From an uncultured bacterium (GTDB lineage: Bacteria; Verrucomicrobiota; Lentisphaeria; Victivallales; Victivallaceae): DNA of 54,424 nt. Position 1 is the stretch's first letter. Each line of letters begins with the position of its first letter. Below the pieces are notes generated by a model that was not told the origin of the DNA, made no database searches, and worked only from the letters and a program-made list of their open reading frames with translations. Shown in pieces: positions 52,579 to 54,424 of this stretch. Both the position numbers and the translations under genes were made by a program. Location of the stretch: contig URVC01000026.1 in the NCBI GenBank assembly GCA_900551245.1, forward strand, positions 1 through 54,424. The letters run 5' to 3'.

Positions 52579-54357
52579 ATGCCGTATATGATGATCAAGG
52601 GTAAAATGCCTTATTTCAGATCCCGGATTCCGGCAAGGCTCTCACACCGGATGGATCGCAATGAAATACGGATTCCTGTCCAAACTTCTGATTTGCAAAA
52701 AGCATCTATTGTATGTAGATTACTGCAACAGTACTTGAACAGGATTTACGATATCATGGAAAAAGAAAATCGGGTATTCACTTACGAGGAACTAAGGGCA
52801 AAACTGGATGAAGTAGCCAATCTTTTACTTTCCTCTATTGAAAGTTGGACCTTTGACTACATTCACAGCAACCACAATACCCCCAAAGACCGAGAAGAGG
52901 TTGCGCTGGGAATAGACCATTTCATCAATGACACCCGAAGAAGTCTTGTGGAAAGCGATTACGGGATAGCCCAACGTGATTTCCAGACCATGGGGCCGCC
53001 GGAACTGCAAAACATTTCTTCTCTTTGGGCCTTCGACTCTCTGGCAAAAGAGTATTACCAAAAGAGAATTCACGTTTTGGAGGTTGCCAAACAGCATTTA
53101 CAGGGGAACTACGATACGGAATACGATCGTCGGAAAGGTACTGCCACCGTTGATCCCCATGCGACCTTGCAAGCGAGAGCCATGCGCGAACAAATCATAC
53201 CGGCCCCTGTTTCAACTCCTGAAGTTTCATTTTCACAGTTGATAGAACAATTCATTGAGTTCAAAGTTTCTTCTGGAGAATGGAAAGCGAAGACCCGGGT
53301 CAGTCGGCAAGCCTCTCTTCATCTGCTTGTCGAGTATTTCGGCGAAGAATGTGATCCAGCTGCAATAACAGCCTCCCAAATGCTTGATTTTCGGGAAAAA
53401 GTCCTGCGCAAACTCCCCGTCAGAAGAAACGTGTCCCCGGAATACCGGAATAAATCCTTGAAAGACCTGCTGGAACTGGATCATATCAAAACAATGGATA
53501 TCGCCACCATCAATGACTATCTGATGGTGTGCAGCAGCTTCTTCCAGTGGGGAATCCGTTTCCATGACTGGAAATCCAATCCGGTTTCCGGGCTGTCAAT
53601 CAGTGATCACCGATCAGACGATGAGAAAAGAGTCCCCTACACTCAAGTTGAAGTCGAAACCATTTTCAAAAACTGGGCTGCCTTGCCGGATAACACCCCT
53701 GATCGACGAGCCAGAAAAGAGCAGTTCGGCTGGATTATTCTGATCGCCGCTTATAGCGGTATGCGTGAGAATGAGATTTGCCAGTTGTTCGTTTCCGATA
53801 TCGTTTGTTCAAATGGTGTCCCCTGTTTTGACCTGCAGGAGAACCATCCCTCGAAATCATTAAAAAACCGGCAATCCAAACGTCTGGTTCCAATTCATGC
53901 CCAACTGTTGAAACATGGCTTTCTTACTTTCGTCAGTTGCCAACGGGAGCAGCCGGAGAAAATCATCCGTGAAGAAATGCCCCCGGTTCGACAGCTTTTC
54001 ACCTGTTGCCTCTGGGATAAGAACAACCACTACGGAAGAAACTTTTCCAGAGCTTATGCCGCCTTCAGTCACGCAATACTCCCCGATTCCCCGGCAAAAT
54101 TTCACAGCTTCCGGCATAATGTAGCAACCTGTCTCAACAATCTGGATGGGATATCCTCACACCATGTCAGCCGAATTCTCGGCCATGCTCAGCAGACGAC
54201 AACAGAACGTATTTACACCAAAACCGACTTGGAAGTTCTGTCCGGAATCCTCAATCGAATGCATTATAACGTTGATCCATTCGAGTTGCTTGGCATGACT
54301 TCGCTTCCGGAGAGTACCGTGCAGGAACAAATTGCCCGTCTGCCAGTAAAGGAGTGA
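52579..54357 (+). CDS. tyrosine recombinase (phage-type integrase)
   Basis: About 592 residues from ATG 52579; the frame opens at TTG 52480 and ATG 52606 (AAGG 5 bases upstream) is also possible. The N-terminal Y-F-R-S-R-I-P-A-R-L resembles the DUF6538-type N-terminus of integrases, followed by a long helical region, a SAM-like core-binding domain (~235-345), and the catalytic domain: arginine in Y-S-G-M-R-E-N-E, the H-S-F-R-H box, G-H-A-Q-Q-T-T, and tyrosine in E-R-I-Y-T-K. Base composition is clearly AT-richer than the rest of the window. Adjacent to tRNA-Gln, pointing away, so the element extends beyond the window's right edge. Confidence 0.93.
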   Translation: MPYMMIKGKMPYFRSRIPARLSHRMDRNEIRIPVQTSDLQKASIVCRLLQQYLNRIYDIMEKENRVFTYEELRAKLDEVANLLLSSIESWTFDYIHSNHNTPKDREEVALGIDHFINDTRRSLVESDYGIAQRDFQTMGPPELQNISSLWAFDSLAKEYYQKRIHVLEVAKQHLQGNYDTEYDRRKGTATVDPHATLQARAMREQIIPAPVSTPEVSFSQLIEQFIEFKVSSGEWKAKTRVSRQASLHLLVEYFGEECDPAAITASQMLDFREKVLRKLPVRRNVSPEYRNKSLKDLLELDHIKTMDIATINDYLMVCSSFFQWGIRFHDWKSNPVSGLSISDHRSDDEKRVPYTQVEVETIFKNWAALPDNTPDRRARKEQFGWIILIAAYSGMRENEICQLFVSDIVCSNGVPCFDLQENHPSKSLKNRQSKRLVPIHAQLLKHGFLTFVSCQREQPEKIIREEMPPVRQLFTCCLWDKNNHYGRNFSRAYAAFSHAILPDSPAKFHSFRHNVATCLNNLDGISSHHVSRILGHAQQTTTERIYTKTDLEVLSGILNRMHYNVDPFELLGMTSLPESTVQEQIARLPVKE

Positions 54358-54373
54358 GTTTTGCCTTTTAAAA

Positions 54374-54403
54374 AAGAGGCTCCGATTTTAATCGGAACCT
54401 CTT
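54374..54403 (-). terminator. terminator hairpin at the right edge
   Basis: AAGAGGCTCCGAT / ATCGGAACCTCTT pairs over 12 of 13 bases with loop TTTA. On the minus strand it is followed by a T tract, so it probably ends a leftward gene beyond the window; it may also limit read-through from the integrase. Confidence 0.7.
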
Positions 54404-54424
54404 GCCGGATCAAGCCTCGCGATA

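Overview
The window reads as one contiguous, GC-rich, gene-dense bacterial chromosome segment, most likely from a gut-type Lentisphaerota such as a Victivallis relative. This placement is inferred from gene content, not from a marker gene. The clues are a pseudopilin-type secreted protein with the F-T-L-I-E-L-L cleavage motif next to large secreted glycoside hydrolases, repeated pairing of AraC regulators with carbohydrate-active enzymes, and housekeeping genes scattered singly among them. Only the last 2 kb is visibly AT-richer.

Layout. 0.1-8 kb: an AraC regulator and a GNAT acetyltransferase face a secreted GH2-like enzyme, followed by a pseudopilin-like protein and a predicted six-hairpin glycosidase-like protein. 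8-14.4 kb: dGTPase, a HAD phosphatase, a phosphomannose-isomerase-like gene immediately followed by a cytoplasmic GH5-like glycosidase, and a DUF6159-like membrane protein. 14.4-21.8 kb: transketolase with an odd Cys/Asp tail, then ruvB, a zinc-ribbon protein, an AlbA_2-domain protein and a DinG-type helicase. 21.8-32.1 kb: a carbohydrate locus with three AraC regulators, an alpha-toroid-like protein, a single-chain GH42-like hydrolase fused to a phosphomannose isomerase, and an aldonate operon (enolase-superfamily dehydratase, SDR, KDPG-type aldolase).

32.1-41.9 kb: radC/rlmD overlap; DegT aminotransferase, MsbA-like exporter and MurC-like ligase form an envelope group; an 0.8 kb stretch without a convincing gene; then a BaiN-family flavoprotein, ArfB and an unknown protein. 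42-52.3 kb: a small RRM protein with a textbook promoter, a leader of about 300 nt and a strong terminator; a VOC protein; purB, uxaC, purM; then an overlapping set of an AI-2E-type permease with an extra N-terminal domain, a lipoprotein lipase-like protein and a DUF4105-like protein. 52.4 kb to the end: tRNA-Gln(UUG) followed by a tyrosine integrase of different composition, the left edge of an integrated element that leaves the window.

The most unusual signal is the sugar-hydrolase/isomerase pairing. A GH gene and a ManA-like gene are neighbours at 10.5-13.4 kb, and a different GH and a second ManA-like domain form one polypeptide at 25.4-28.4 kb. Neither hydrolase has a signal peptide. Together they suggest an intracellular glycoside-to-isomerised-sugar module.
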